In this document: in pieces, positions 18,596 through 27,008 of the stretch
How positions within the stretch are numbered: position 1 is the first letter of the stretch
Layout of the letters: each line of letters opens with the position of its first letter
NCBI GenBank assembly: GCA_020446815.1
Contig: JAGRDY010000025.1
Span: 62,001-126,000, forward strand
Reading direction: 5' to 3'
DNA from: Paracoccaceae bacterium
GTDB taxonomy: Bacteria; Pseudomonadota; Alphaproteobacteria; Rhodobacterales; Rhodobacteraceae
DNA: 64,000 nucleotides
The notes under the pieces: model-generated
Databases searched by the model: none
Told to the model about the DNA's origin: nothing
What the model saw: the letters and a program-made list of their open reading frames with translations, nothing else
Translations under genes and position numbers: made by a program

Positions 18596-20098
18596 TCAGG
18601 CGCCATATATCGCGGCCCAGCGCTCGATCAATGCCTGCTGCAATCGCCGGGACCGCACAACCCAGGCCCTGCTGCCCTCTGGCCGTTCCCTCTGTGATTC
18701 CGGGATGGCATCGCGCCGCGCCACATCGCCAGTAAGGGTCGCGAAAGCCAATTCCCTGCCATCCGCCGTAGTGATGTAGCCGGCAAGCGCCGAAACGAAA
18801 TTCAGCGTTCCGGTCTTGGCGCTGACGCGAACGTCCTGGCCCTTCAACTTACGCCCCGAATCGTCGTGAAACGCATAGCCCTTAAGCAATCCCCGCATCC
18901 CCGCGTCAGGGCCGAGCCGGACAAGCACCCTGACCATATCCGCCGTCGAAATCCTCGACGCCCCCCCCAATCCCGAATGATCGACCAGACGAATGCTTGT
19001 TACCCCGGCGCGTTCATTGGCCCACCGGCTCATCTCGCGGCCCGAGGCGACATGGCTCGAAATACCGCGGCGGACAGAGGCGGCCATGCCCACTGCCTCA
19101 GCGGTCAGATTGGTGGAATATTTCAACATGTCCTTCAGAATGGCGCGCAAATCTGCACTTCTTTGTTCGACCAGAGCAGTCCCCTCTGGCAAGGCCGCCG
19201 CGACTTCCGGGGCGGGCAGCGGCACGCCCGCCGCTCGTGCCAGGGTCTGAAAGACATCACCCGCATAAAGCTGTGGCCGCCGAACCGGCAGCCACCGGCT
19301 GCCCCCTTTTCCCAGCGCCCTGCGCGCAACAGTCCAATCCTCGTGCCGCGCATCCCTGGCATAGGTGTAGACCGGCAAATCCCGGTCCACGACCCGTATC
19401 CGCGACGAATAGACCTGCGGCGCAAAGCGCTCGGCGCGGGCATCCATGCTCAGTTCATAATCGCCCCCCGCCCGCTTCCAGACAAAATTGACCCGATTGA
19501 AGTTCAGGTTGAGCCCCGACACCGCCGGGTTAAAACCAAGATAATCCGGCTGGCTCGCGTCGATCGCGGAGAGATAGGGAAGCGCGCCGCCCCAGACCCG
19601 AAACCCGCCCTTGACCCGCCGAAGGCCGGTACGCGCCAGATCGGATGCCATGTCACCCAGACCATCGGTGGACAAAAGCGGATCGCCCCCACCGGCCAGG
19701 ACCAGATCGCCGGTCAGATTTCCTGCCACGATCGGCCCCGTGCCGATCAACCTCGTGGCAAACCGGTATCCGGGCCCCAGGCAGCTCAGCGCATAAAGCG
19801 TGGTGATGATCTTTGCGGTGCTGGCGGGCGGCATCGGTACATCGCCCTGTTCCGCCTCAAGCATTTCGCCGGTTTTCATGTCGGCCACCGCAAAGCTGAC
19901 CTTGCCCCCCAGATTGGCCCTTGAAATCAGCTCGGCGGCCGCAGTCACCTCGGGCTTGACTGGCGCGCCTGACGGTGCCACTGAACCACCCGGCCGCACC
20001 AGAGGTCGCAGTGACACCCGCGGCGCGTCGGCCAGCGCCTCACCGGCCAGCCCCGCCAATAATCCGCCTATCAGATACCGGCGCGACAGACCCGCCAT
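18596..20098 (-). CDS. dacB: D-alanyl-D-alanine carboxypeptidase/endopeptidase (PBP4, family S13)
   Basis: The 500-residue exported enzyme trims or cleaves peptidoglycan peptides. All three penicillin-binding motifs are present: SxxK as PPASTAKI (Ser93), SxN as KYSTNLTAE, and KTG as SAKTGTLN. ATG 20098 is chosen because GGGGAGCGAGGC precedes it and the protein then opens with a clear signal, MAGLSRRYLIGGLLAGLAG. The SRRYLIGG segment resembles a twin-arginine signal, which would be unusual for a PBP. It is on the same strand as nadD, 99 bp downstream. Confidence 0.93.
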   Translation of the reverse strand: MAGLSRRYLIGGLLAGLAGEALADAPRVSLRPLVRPGGSVAPSGAPVKPEVTAAAELISRANLGGKVSFAVADMKTGEMLEAEQGDVPMPPASTAKIITTLYALSCLGPGYRFATRLIGTGPIVAGNLTGDLVLAGGGDPLLSTDGLGDMASDLARTGLRRVKGGFRVWGGALPYLSAIDASQPDYLGFNPAVSGLNLNFNRVNFVWKRAGGDYELSMDARAERFAPQVYSSRIRVVDRDLPVYTYARDARHEDWTVARRALGKGGSRWLPVRRPQLYAGDVFQTLARAAGVPLPAPEVAAALPEGTALVEQRSADLRAILKDMLKYSTNLTAEAVGMAASVRRGISSHVASGREMSRWANERAGVTSIRLVDHSGLGGASRISTADMVRVLVRLGPDAGMRGLLKGYAFHDDSGRKLKGQDVRVSAKTGTLNFVSALAGYITTADGRELAFATLTGDVARRDAIPESQRERPEGSRAWVVRSRRLQQALIERWAAIYGA

Positions 20099-20197
20099 GC
20101 CTCGCTCCCCTGCGCTCGTCTGAGCCGATTTTCGCCCAATTCCCTTACCGGGGACAAGGGTTTCATCACGATTTGCCTGCGGGATCGGCAAATTTCT

Positions 20198-20800
20198 TCA
20201 GCGCGCCCATCCCCCGCAGGCACGGATCTCGGTCGACGACAGGTCGGCCATCGGCACGTTGACGAAACACCAGGCCGGTATTCCGCATTTCGACAAAATC
20301 GGTGCCGCTTCCGGTAACAGCCGATAGGCGGCAAATTGCTCGGCGGCGCGGGCGGTCCGCCCTACCAGCCGGCTCCTCGGTCGGGCGAGCACACCAATGG
20401 GTACGTTTTCGAAGATCCACTGCCAGCGTTCCCAAAGATGAAACTCCGCCAGATTGTCCGCCCCCATCAGCCACACGAATCTGACGCCCGGATAAAGCGC
20501 CATCAACCGCGCCACGGTTTCGGCAGTGTAGCGCGTTCCCAGCCGTGCTTCGATATCGGTCACGATCACTTTCGGGTGGTCCATCACGACCCTGGCCCGC
20601 GCCATCCGCCGGGCAAGCGTTGCCGGCGGTCGCGGCTTCAGCGGATTGCCAGGCGACACCAGCCACCAGACACGGTCAAGCGCAAACCGTTTCAATGCCT
20701 CGCGGGTGATATGGACATGCCCGGCATGAGCCGGATCAAACGATCCGCCCAGAAGCCCGACCGATTGCCCGGGCAAAGCCAAGGGCATCCCTGTCCGCAT
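20198..20800 (-). CDS. nadD: Nicotinate-nucleotide adenylyltransferase
   Basis: The 200-residue enzyme adenylates nicotinate mononucleotide in NAD synthesis. Motifs: the nucleotide-binding [17 protein letters not shown] near the N-terminus, [29 protein letters not shown], and a C-terminal [11 protein letters not shown] corresponding to the ISSTxIR motif. ATG 20800 follows AGGGA at a usable distance; the in-frame start at 20833 is an alternative. It is divergent from the nitrile hydratase operon and upstream of dacB. Confidence 0.94.
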   Translation of the reverse strand: MRTGMPLALPGQSVGLLGGSFDPAHAGHVHITREALKRFALDRVWWLVSPGNPLKPRPPATLARRMARARVVMDHPKVIVTDIEARLGTRYTAETVARLMALYPGVRFVWLMGADNLAEFHLWERWQWIFENVPIGVLARPRSRLVGRTARAAEQFAAYRLLPEAAPILSKCGIPAWCFVNVPMADLSSTEIRACGGWAR

Positions 20801-20935
20801 CGAACAAATCCCTGAAACGCGACTGCGGCCCATCTGCTATCTGTCGGACCGGATTGTCAAACCGGCTTTTTCCCCGGCGTCTTGACAGGTCGGCCCGGCC
20901 ACCAGCAAACTGCACGGGCATGGGGGGGCCGAAAG

Positions 20936-21577
20936 ATGGCATCATTCAAAAGCGAAGAGGTGGCCGCGATCCACCGCCACCTGCACAGCCACCTGCCGTC
21001 CGATCCCGCGCTCAGGGTGAAGGCGCTTGAAAGTCTGGCGATCGAAAAGGGGCTGGTCACGGCGGAAACAATTGACAGCTGGATCGAGGCCTACCGCGAC
21101 CATATCGGGCCGAAACGCGGCGCGGCCGTCGTGGCACGCGCCTGGACCGACACCGATTTTCACGCCCGGCTCATGGATGATGCGGCCGAGGCAATCCGGG
21201 ATTTCGGGTTCGAGGGCAGTGCTACCGGTCATTTGAAGGCGGTCGAAAACACCAGTGACACCCATAACCTGATCGTCTGCACGCTGTGTTCCTGCTACCC
21301 TTTCTCACTTCTCGGGATGTCGCCATCCTGGTACAAATCCGCCGAATATCGCGCCCGTTCGGTGCGCGAGCCGCGCAAGGTGCTGGCGGAATTCGGCGTT
21401 GATCTGGCCCGGGATATTGCCGTACGGGTTTGGGATTCAACTGCGGAACTGCGCTATATCGTGATCCCCCAGCGCCCCAAGGGCACCGAAAGCTGGGATG
21501 CCGACCGCCTCGCCGGTATCGTCACCCGCAATTCGATGATCGGCACCGACCGCGACCTGACATTGGAGACATGCTGA
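20936..21577 (+). CDS. nthA: Nitrile hydratase alpha subunit (cobalt-type motif)
   Basis: The 213-residue subunit hydrates nitriles to amides together with the beta subunit. The metal-binding claw VCTLCSC lies at residues 114-120 (C115, C118, C120). Thr in the second position is typical of cobalt rather than iron enzymes. The downstream SPSWYKSAEYRARSVREPRKVL is characteristic of the alpha subunit. ATG 20936 follows a run of seven G; an in-frame upstream start at 20882 is less likely. The stop overlaps the beta start (TGATG), so the subunits are translationally coupled. No amidase gene is adjacent. Confidence 0.94.
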   Translation: MASFKSEEVAAIHRHLHSHLPSDPALRVKALESLAIEKGLVTAETIDSWIEAYRDHIGPKRGAAVVARAWTDTDFHARLMDDAAEAIRDFGFEGSATGHLKAVENTSDTHNLIVCTLCSCYPFSLLGMSPSWYKSAEYRARSVREPRKVLAEFGVDLARDIAVRVWDSTAELRYIVIPQRPKGTESWDADRLAGIVTRNSMIGTDRDLTLETC

Positions 21578-22227
21578 TGGACGGTCTCCACGATCTCGGC
21601 GGAAAGCAGGGTTTCGGCCCCATTCCCGTCGGCAACGACGAAGCGTTCAAGCATGACTGGGAGCGGCGGATGTGGGGCCTTGCCCGCGCGGGCATTTTGC
21701 GCGACATCACCATCGACTGGTTCCGCCACGGGCTGGAGCGAATGGTTCCTGCCGATTACCTGAATTTTCCGTATTTCCAGAAATGGGCAACAAATTACAT
21801 TGCCTTGATGATCGACAATGGAACTTTCACAGAAAAAGACGTGGCCAATGGCCATCTTGCGCAATCAGACGCAACTGCCAGGCCACTGACGGTAAATGAG
21901 GTGCTGGAGCGCAACCGCGCCGCACATATCAGTTTTTCCATCGACATCCCGCAATCGCCCGCCTTCGCACCCGGTGATCGGGTGAAAACCAGACGGCGCG
22001 TGGCAGCGGATCACACCCGCCTGCCGGCATATGCCGCCGCGGCGACCGGCACAATCACCGCACATCACGGATCGCATGCCATTCCCGATCGCGGTGCCGC
22101 GGGCGAACATGTTGGCGACCATCTCTACACTGTCGAATTCTCTGCACCCGAACTTTGGGGCGACGATGCCGACCCCCGCGATACCGTCAGGCTCGAACTG
22201 TGGGAAAGTTACCTTGTTCGCCCCTGA
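21577..22227 (+). CDS. nthB: Nitrile hydratase beta subunit
   Basis: The 216-residue protein starts at ATG 21577, inside the alpha stop, with GGAG upstream. It begins MDGLHDLGGKQGFGPIPVGN, the family opening. It contains RAGILRDITIDWFRHGLERM and a C-terminal SH3-like barrel: FAPGDRVKTRRRV, HTRLPAYA and LYTVEFSAPELWG. That barrel shape is shared with the accessory protein and electron-transport E proteins of the family. It is the middle gene of alpha-beta-accessory. Confidence 0.94.
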   Translation: MDGLHDLGGKQGFGPIPVGNDEAFKHDWERRMWGLARAGILRDITIDWFRHGLERMVPADYLNFPYFQKWATNYIALMIDNGTFTEKDVANGHLAQSDATARPLTVNEVLERNRAAHISFSIDIPQSPAFAPGDRVKTRRRVAADHTRLPAYAAAATGTITAHHGSHAIPDRGAAGEHVGDHLYTVEFSAPELWGDDADPRDTVRLELWESYLVRP

Positions 22228-22552
22228 CGACCCGCTCGCCCCTGCCGGCCCGGTATTTGCCGAACCATGGCACGCGCAAACGCTGGCCATCGCCGACGCG
22301 CTGATCAGCAGCGGCCATATCACCGCGGCCGACTGGGCGGAAACGCTCGGGGCGGCCTTGCGTGCCACCGATGCCGCGGGCCGGGCGGACACCAGCGAAA
22401 CCTACTACGGCGCAGCGCTCACCGCGCTCGAAACCCTGACCGCCCGCAATACGCTGGTTTCGGCTGCCGACCTCCTCTTGCGCAAGCAACAGTGGATAGC
22501 CGCCTATCGCCAAACACCCCACGGCAAACCGGTGATGCTCGACCCGGGCTGA
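22214..22552 (+). CDS. Nitrile hydratase accessory (activator) protein
   Basis: The 112-residue product is read from a probable TTG at 22214, preceded by GGGAAAG and overlapping the beta stop by 14 bases. No ATG is near. The sequence AGPVFAEPWHAQTLAIADAL, ITAADWAETLGAALR and YYGAALTALETL matches the P14K/NHLS accessory family. These proteins help load cobalt into the alpha subunit. Its place directly after nthAB is the usual one. The weak start may keep the accessory protein below the subunits in amount. Confidence 0.85.
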   Translation: MFAPDDPLAPAGPVFAEPWHAQTLAIADALISSGHITAADWAETLGAALRATDAAGRADTSETYYGAALTALETLTARNTLVSAADLLLRKQQWIAAYRQTPHGKPVMLDPG

Positions 22553-22672
22553 AGCGGCTTGTTGTCGATGTGGCAAACCACATCCGAAACGAAACGGCGT
22601 GGCCGCGTTGCACCCGGCGACGCCTTTGTCTACATAGCCGCGCAACGGCACATCAGCGCGACGAGGCATCCC

Positions 22673-24328
22673 ATGGCATCCTATCAGTACGTCTATCACA
22701 TGGATGGCGTCTCCAAGACCTATCCCGGCGGCAAGAAATGTTTTGAAAACATCCGCCTGAACTTCCTCCCCGGCGTCAAGATCGGGGTCGTGGGCGTCAA
22801 CGGCGCGGGCAAATCGACGCTTCTGAGGATAATGGCGGGCATCGACAAGGAGTTTCAGGGTGAGGCCTGGGCCGCCAAGGGCGCCCGCGTCGGCTATCTG
22901 CCGCAGGAACCCTATCTCGATCCGAAACTCACCGTCCGCCAAAACGTCATGCTCGGCGTTGCCGCCAAACAGGCGATCCTCGACCGTTACAACACGCTTG
23001 CCATGAACTATTCGGACGAAACCGCCGACGAGATGGCCGAACTTCAGGACCAGATCGACGCCGCCAATCTGTGGGATCTCGACAGCCAGGTCGATATCGC
23101 GCTAGAGGCGCTTCGCTGCCCGCCCGATGACGCCAGTGTCGAAACGCTTTCCGGCGGCGAGCGCCGCCGCGTGGCGCTTTGCCAGCTCCTTCTCGATGCC
23201 CCGGACATGCTGCTGCTGGACGAGCCGACCAACCACCTGGACGCCGAAACCGTGGCCTGGCTGCAAAAGCATCTCATCGACTACAAGGGCACCATCCTCA
23301 TCGTCACACATGACCGCTATTTCCTCGACGACATCACAACCTGGATCCTCGAACTCGAACGCGGCCGCGGTATTCCCTATGAGGGCAACTATTCCGCCTG
23401 GCTCGACCAGAAGGCCAAGCGCCTCGCGCAAGAGGCGCGCGAGGACAAATCCCGCCAGAAGGTCATGGAAAGGGAGCTCGAATGGATCCGCGCCGGCGCC
23501 AAGGCGCGACAGGCCAAGCAAAAGGCCCGGATCAACGCCTATGAGAAGATGGCCGATCAGTCCGAACGCGAACGCGTCGGACGCGCCCAGATCATCATCC
23601 CCAACGGCCCGCGTCTTGGTGGCAAGGTGATCGAGGTCGAAAACCTGAAAAAGCACATGGGCGACAAGCTTCTGATCGAAGATCTCAGCTTTACCCTGCC
23701 CCCCGGCGCCATCGTCGGTATCATCGGCCCCAACGGCGCGGGCAAGACCACGTTATTCAAGATGATCACCGGCCAGGAAAAACCCGACAGCGGCACCATC
23801 ACGCTCGGTGACACCGTGCAGCTTTCCTATGTCGATCAGTCCCGCGACGACCTCGATGCAAGCCAGAACGTGTGGGAGGCGATCACCGACAGCCTCGATA
23901 TCGTGACGCTGGGCGACGCCGAGGTGAACTCCCGTGCCTATTGCTCGGCCTTCAACTTCAAGGGCTCGGACCAGCAGAAAAAGGTGGGCCTGCTGTCTGG
24001 CGGCGAACGCAACCGTGTCCACATGGCGCGGCTGTTGCGGTCGGGCGGCAATGTGCTCTTGCTCGACGAACCCACCAACGATCTCGACGTGGAAACGCTG
24101 CAAGCGCTCGAATCCGCCATCGACGATTTCGCCGGCTGCGCTGTCATCATCTCGCACGACCGCTTCTTTCTCGACCGCCTTTGCACGCACATTCTGGCAT
24201 TTGAGGGTGAGGCGCACGTCGAATGGTTCGAAGGCAATTTCGAAGCTTATGAGGAAGACAAGATCCGAAGGCTGGGGCCGGATTCGGTCGAACCGAAGCG
24301 GGTGAAATACAAGAAGTTCACACGCTAA
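22673..24328 (+). CDS. ettA: ABC-F protein EttA (energy-dependent translational throttle)
   Basis: The 551-residue soluble ATPase has two ABC domains and no membrane segment. Walker A motifs are GVNGAGKST and GPNGAGKTT, signatures LSGGERRR and LSGGERNR, and Walker B regions MLLLDEPTNHLD and VLLLDEPTNDLD. The linker between them (arginine/lysine-rich, ERELEWIRAGAKARQAKQKAR) and the arm length fit EttA. EttA acts on the ribosomal E site and couples the first translocation to energy charge. ATG 22673 has GAGG upstream; in-frame ATGs further 5' lie in poor sequence. Confidence 0.95.
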   Translation: MASYQYVYHMDGVSKTYPGGKKCFENIRLNFLPGVKIGVVGVNGAGKSTLLRIMAGIDKEFQGEAWAAKGARVGYLPQEPYLDPKLTVRQNVMLGVAAKQAILDRYNTLAMNYSDETADEMAELQDQIDAANLWDLDSQVDIALEALRCPPDDASVETLSGGERRRVALCQLLLDAPDMLLLDEPTNHLDAETVAWLQKHLIDYKGTILIVTHDRYFLDDITTWILELERGRGIPYEGNYSAWLDQKAKRLAQEAREDKSRQKVMERELEWIRAGAKARQAKQKARINAYEKMADQSERERVGRAQIIIPNGPRLGGKVIEVENLKKHMGDKLLIEDLSFTLPPGAIVGIIGPNGAGKTTLFKMITGQEKPDSGTITLGDTVQLSYVDQSRDDLDASQNVWEAITDSLDIVTLGDAEVNSRAYCSAFNFKGSDQQKKVGLLSGGERNRVHMARLLRSGGNVLLLDEPTNDLDVETLQALESAIDDFAGCAVIISHDRFFLDRLCTHILAFEGEAHVEWFEGNFEAYEEDKIRRLGPDSVEPKRVKYKKFTR

Positions 24329-24370
24329 GGGGTGGCGGCAAGGACGACGGGGTCAGGGGAATGCCAAAGT

Positions 24371-24448
24371 CTTCGGGCATCGCAGAACCCCCGAGAGCGC
24401 CAAGGGCGTGGCAGAGTCTTGGCGATTCAGGGTCTTGGGCGAAGCGCC
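24371..24448 (-). repeat. Dispersed intergenic repeat, copy C
   Basis: On the minus strand it begins GGCGCTTCGCCCAAGACCCT, continues GAATCGCCAAGACTCTGCCACG and ends GCGATGCCCGAAG. It matches copy A with one inserted base near the start. It occupies the gap between the convergent ettA and hemerythrin genes. Confidence 0.6.
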
Positions 24449-24492
24449 GCGCGTTGCGTTTCAACACGCGGCCGAAACACTTTGGTCACGCA

Positions 24493-24900
24493 TCAATCAT
24501 GCGAATGCGGCCCCAGCCGGTTGTGAAGCCTTGCGTCATGGGTCGCGAAATGGCCGCTGAACCAGTCACCAAGAACCGCCACGAGCCTTTCAGCAACCTC
24601 TGGTGAGGAAGCGGGTTCACCATCCATAAGGTCGCGCAACGCGTCGATCAGGCGTTCATGGTCACCCTTGTGTGCCGCCATCTGATCGTAATCGGCGGCC
24701 TGCATCTGCCGCTCTTCATGGGCGAAATGCGCCGTCACAGCGCGCAGAAGATCGCCGTAGGCGCGGCTGACATCGCCGCTGCCCCCCTCGCCCAGGATCG
24801 CCCCGGCAGTATTGTTGACCAGATCGATGAGTTCACGATGTTCGTGATCCACTGCCGGATCGCCAACACTGTATTCGGGTTTCCAGTCGATCAGAGCCAT
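24493..24900 (-). CDS. Bacteriohemerythrin
   Basis: The 135-residue four-helix protein carries a complete di-iron ligand set: H21 (in DHEHREL), H58 and E62 (HFAHE), H77 and H81 (HKGDH), H117 and D122 (HFATHD). Such proteins bind O2, and relatives bind NO or act in iron and redox stress. It is the last gene of the eight-gene leftward operon that contains the heme-copper enzyme, 18 bp after its neighbour. That position suggests a role in delivering or buffering O2 or NO for the membrane enzyme; this is inference. Confidence 0.9.
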   Translation of the reverse strand: MALIDWKPEYSVGDPAVDHEHRELIDLVNNTAGAILGEGGSGDVSRAYGDLLRAVTAHFAHEERQMQAADYDQMAAHKGDHERLIDALRDLMDGEPASSPEVAERLVAVLGDWFSGHFATHDARLHNRLGPHSHD

Positions 24901-24918
24901 GTTTCTTCGCCTTTCCGG

Positions 24919-25419
24919 TCAGTGAAATATGAACCCGCCCGCCTCGGCATCATAGTCGATGGCAAGGTTTTCGGCAGGCTCGAGGGTGATCTGCCGCTCG
25001 GCCGTGTTGGTAAAGCCCGTCATTGCCGGATCGTCACGCAAACGCAGCGCGATGTCATAATCACCCGCCGGAAGCTCAAAGCGCTGATAGATCCGCGACG
25101 GCCCACTTCCCGAAAGCCCGGTCGGTGGCAGATCACGCGCCAGAACCGTGGTTCCGTTGAGGTCAAGTTCCACATAGACCGGAGCGCGGCGGCGATCGCA
25201 TATCTGCTTTTGCCGCATGTTTCGCGCAAGGGCGGCCAATTCCTCCTCCGTGCGGGCGCGGCAATTGCGCACCCCGCTCTGGGTGAAGCTGAGCCGGATC
25301 AGCGCGACGTCCTCGGGCAGGCTTTGCCAGGCGGGGCGTTCCGACAACCATGCCACGGCGAACACCACAAGAAGGCTGACAAGCGTGCCCATTGCCAGAT
25401 GATGCCAGCGCCCGGTCAT
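24919..25419 (-). CDS. Membrane-anchored periplasmic protein of unknown function
   Basis: The 166-residue protein has an N-terminal membrane anchor (MGTLVSLLVVFAVAWL, residues 10-25) and a soluble domain of about 130 residues. The pattern LIRLSFTQSGVRNCRARTEEEL, PVYVELDLNGTTVLARDL and FELPAGDYDIALRLRDD suggests a beta-sandwich. Cysteines are C53 and C74. Its ATG overlaps the stop of the cytochrome b/ferredoxin fusion by 4 bp, so it is translationally coupled. I do not recognise a named family. The context suggests an assembly or partner protein for the cytochrome b fusion. Confidence 0.75.
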   Translation of the reverse strand: MTGRWHHLAMGTLVSLLVVFAVAWLSERPAWQSLPEDVALIRLSFTQSGVRNCRARTEEELAALARNMRQKQICDRRRAPVYVELDLNGTTVLARDLPPTGLSGSGPSRIYQRFELPAGDYDIALRLRDDPAMTGFTNTAERQITLEPAENLAIDYDAEAGGFIFH

Positions 25420-27008
25420 TCCGCCGCACTCCTGCTTGTCGTCTTTTGGACAGCCGCCTTTTCCTCATCGGCGATCGGCCGGATGTTCTCGAAGGCGGGC
25501 AACGCGGCCAGCCGCTGGGAAAACGCCGCGATATCCCGACCCAGCCGCTTTTCTTCCGTCACGCCGGCCCAGACGGTCAACAGCCGTTCGCGCGGTACGC
25601 GGGCGCGCAGATAGGGGTCACGTTCACGGGCGATGCGCTGGCGTGTCCATTCGACACCGAACCGGTTCTGGCAGTCCCGTTCGGCACACCCCGCGATGCA
25701 TACCCCATCGGCAAGTCCGCGGCTGATGATGTAATCGAAGATGGCCGGGGGGGCCATGGCAACACAGGGTAGTTCCACCCGCCCCGGTGCGGCGCCTTGG
25801 CCCGCCCCATGGCCGCACGCCAGCGTCAGCACGCGCCCCGACCCGGCACCACCGGTCAGCGCCTCGGCCGCGTCGATGACCTTGGCGCGCAGCTCGGCCA
25901 GCGGATAGTCCGGCAGGTCGATCCCGGTGATCAGATCACCCGATCTGCGGAAAGGCGACGAAGAGGGGCACGATCCCATACAGATGCCACAAGCGACGCA
26001 GCGCGCCGAATTGACGGCAACCTCGAACTGGAAGGGCGCATCGTCGGATCGCGGTTCCAGCGTGATCGCGGTATAGGGGCAATCCGCGACGCAGCGCCCG
26101 CAGCCATTGCAGAAATCAAGAAAAACCTGGGCAGCGCCGCCTTCGGATTTCGGCGGCAGCCAGGGCAGGCCGACAAGCAATATGGTGAAGACCAGCACAC
26201 CGGCCCAGATCACACCCGATGGAACCGACTCGATGACCGGATAAAGGCTTAGCAAGAGCCAGTCGATCCCGATGCGCTGCGGCACCGTGGCAAGATCGGC
26301 CGCGCCTTGCAGCGGGGCAGGAAACGCCAACGCGCCAGCCACCAGCGCCACCAGCAGGATGATTGCCAGGCCACGCGGCGGGCGGGTTCGCGCGTCGGTA
26401 ATGCGCTGGATGTGAATCCACATCAGCAACAGCAACAGGAGCGGAATCGCGATGTGCAGAAAGACCATCAGCGTAAAGAACCGCCCCGACAGCATGTCCG
26501 GCGCCAGAAAGTTGCGGGCGATGGGTTCGCCAAAAATTCCCAGCGTGTCGAGAAGCTCGGTCGTGGTTACCGCGACATATTGCGCGAGCTTGTCCCAGAC
26601 CAGCCAGTACCCCGTGATCCCGGAAAGGTAGACGAACCAGATCACCGGCACACCCGTCACCCAGGAAAACCAGCGCGTGCCGCGGTAACGGTCCATGGCG
26701 AATTCGCGAATCAGGTGAGTGAACATCACGAGCACCATCAGATCGGAGGCATAGCGATGGACACTGCGCGCGACACCCGCGTGCCACCAGTGATCCTGGC
26801 TGAGCCATTCGACAGACGAATAGGCTGCCGTGACCCCGGTATCAAAAAAGACAAAGAGATAAATGCCGGTGATTGCGACTGTCCAGAACAGGAACCAGCC
26901 GATGGTCCCAAGATGTGCCAACGGGTTCCAATCCGCGCCGAAAAGCTGGTCGAGCGCACGTTCGGCCCGGTCGAATCCACGCCGAAGCGCGGTCCGTAAT
27001 CCTGTCAT
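25416..27008 (-). CDS. Cytochrome b / 2[4Fe-4S] ferredoxin / MvhD-like fusion protein
   Basis: The 530-residue protein joins three modules. Residues 30-285 form a cytochrome b N-terminal domain with about seven helices. Two His pairs, H84/H98 and H185/H199, have the 14-residue spacing that binds two b hemes. Residues 295-350 hold two ferredoxin motifs, CNGCGRCVADC and CVACGICMGSC. Residues 365-480 resemble the MvhD/HdrA-associated iron-sulfur domain (LACGHGAG, LPCVAMAPP, CIAGCAERDCQNRFG). Electrons could pass between quinol and a soluble donor or acceptor. It overlaps SCO and the 166-residue gene by 4 bp each. The physiological partner is unknown. Confidence 0.85.
   Translation of the reverse strand: MTGLRTALRRGFDRAERALDQLFGADWNPLAHLGTIGWFLFWTVAITGIYLFVFFDTGVTAAYSSVEWLSQDHWWHAGVARSVHRYASDLMVLVMFTHLIREFAMDRYRGTRWFSWVTGVPVIWFVYLSGITGYWLVWDKLAQYVAVTTTELLDTLGIFGEPIARNFLAPDMLSGRFFTLMVFLHIAIPLLLLLLMWIHIQRITDARTRPPRGLAIILLVALVAGALAFPAPLQGAADLATVPQRIGIDWLLLSLYPVIESVPSGVIWAGVLVFTILLVGLPWLPPKSEGGAAQVFLDFCNGCGRCVADCPYTAITLEPRSDDAPFQFEVAVNSARCVACGICMGSCPSSSPFRRSGDLITGIDLPDYPLAELRAKVIDAAEALTGGAGSGRVLTLACGHGAGQGAAPGRVELPCVAMAPPAIFDYIISRGLADGVCIAGCAERDCQNRFGVEWTRQRIARERDPYLRARVPRERLLTVWAGVTEEKRLGRDIAAFSQRLAALPAFENIRPIADEEKAAVQKTTSRSAAE

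Noticed and set aside
18866..19924. Plus-strand frame of 352 codons over dacB
   Set aside because: It lies entirely opposite the three penicillin-binding motifs of dacB and has an Arg/Pro-rich composition typical of antisense reading.
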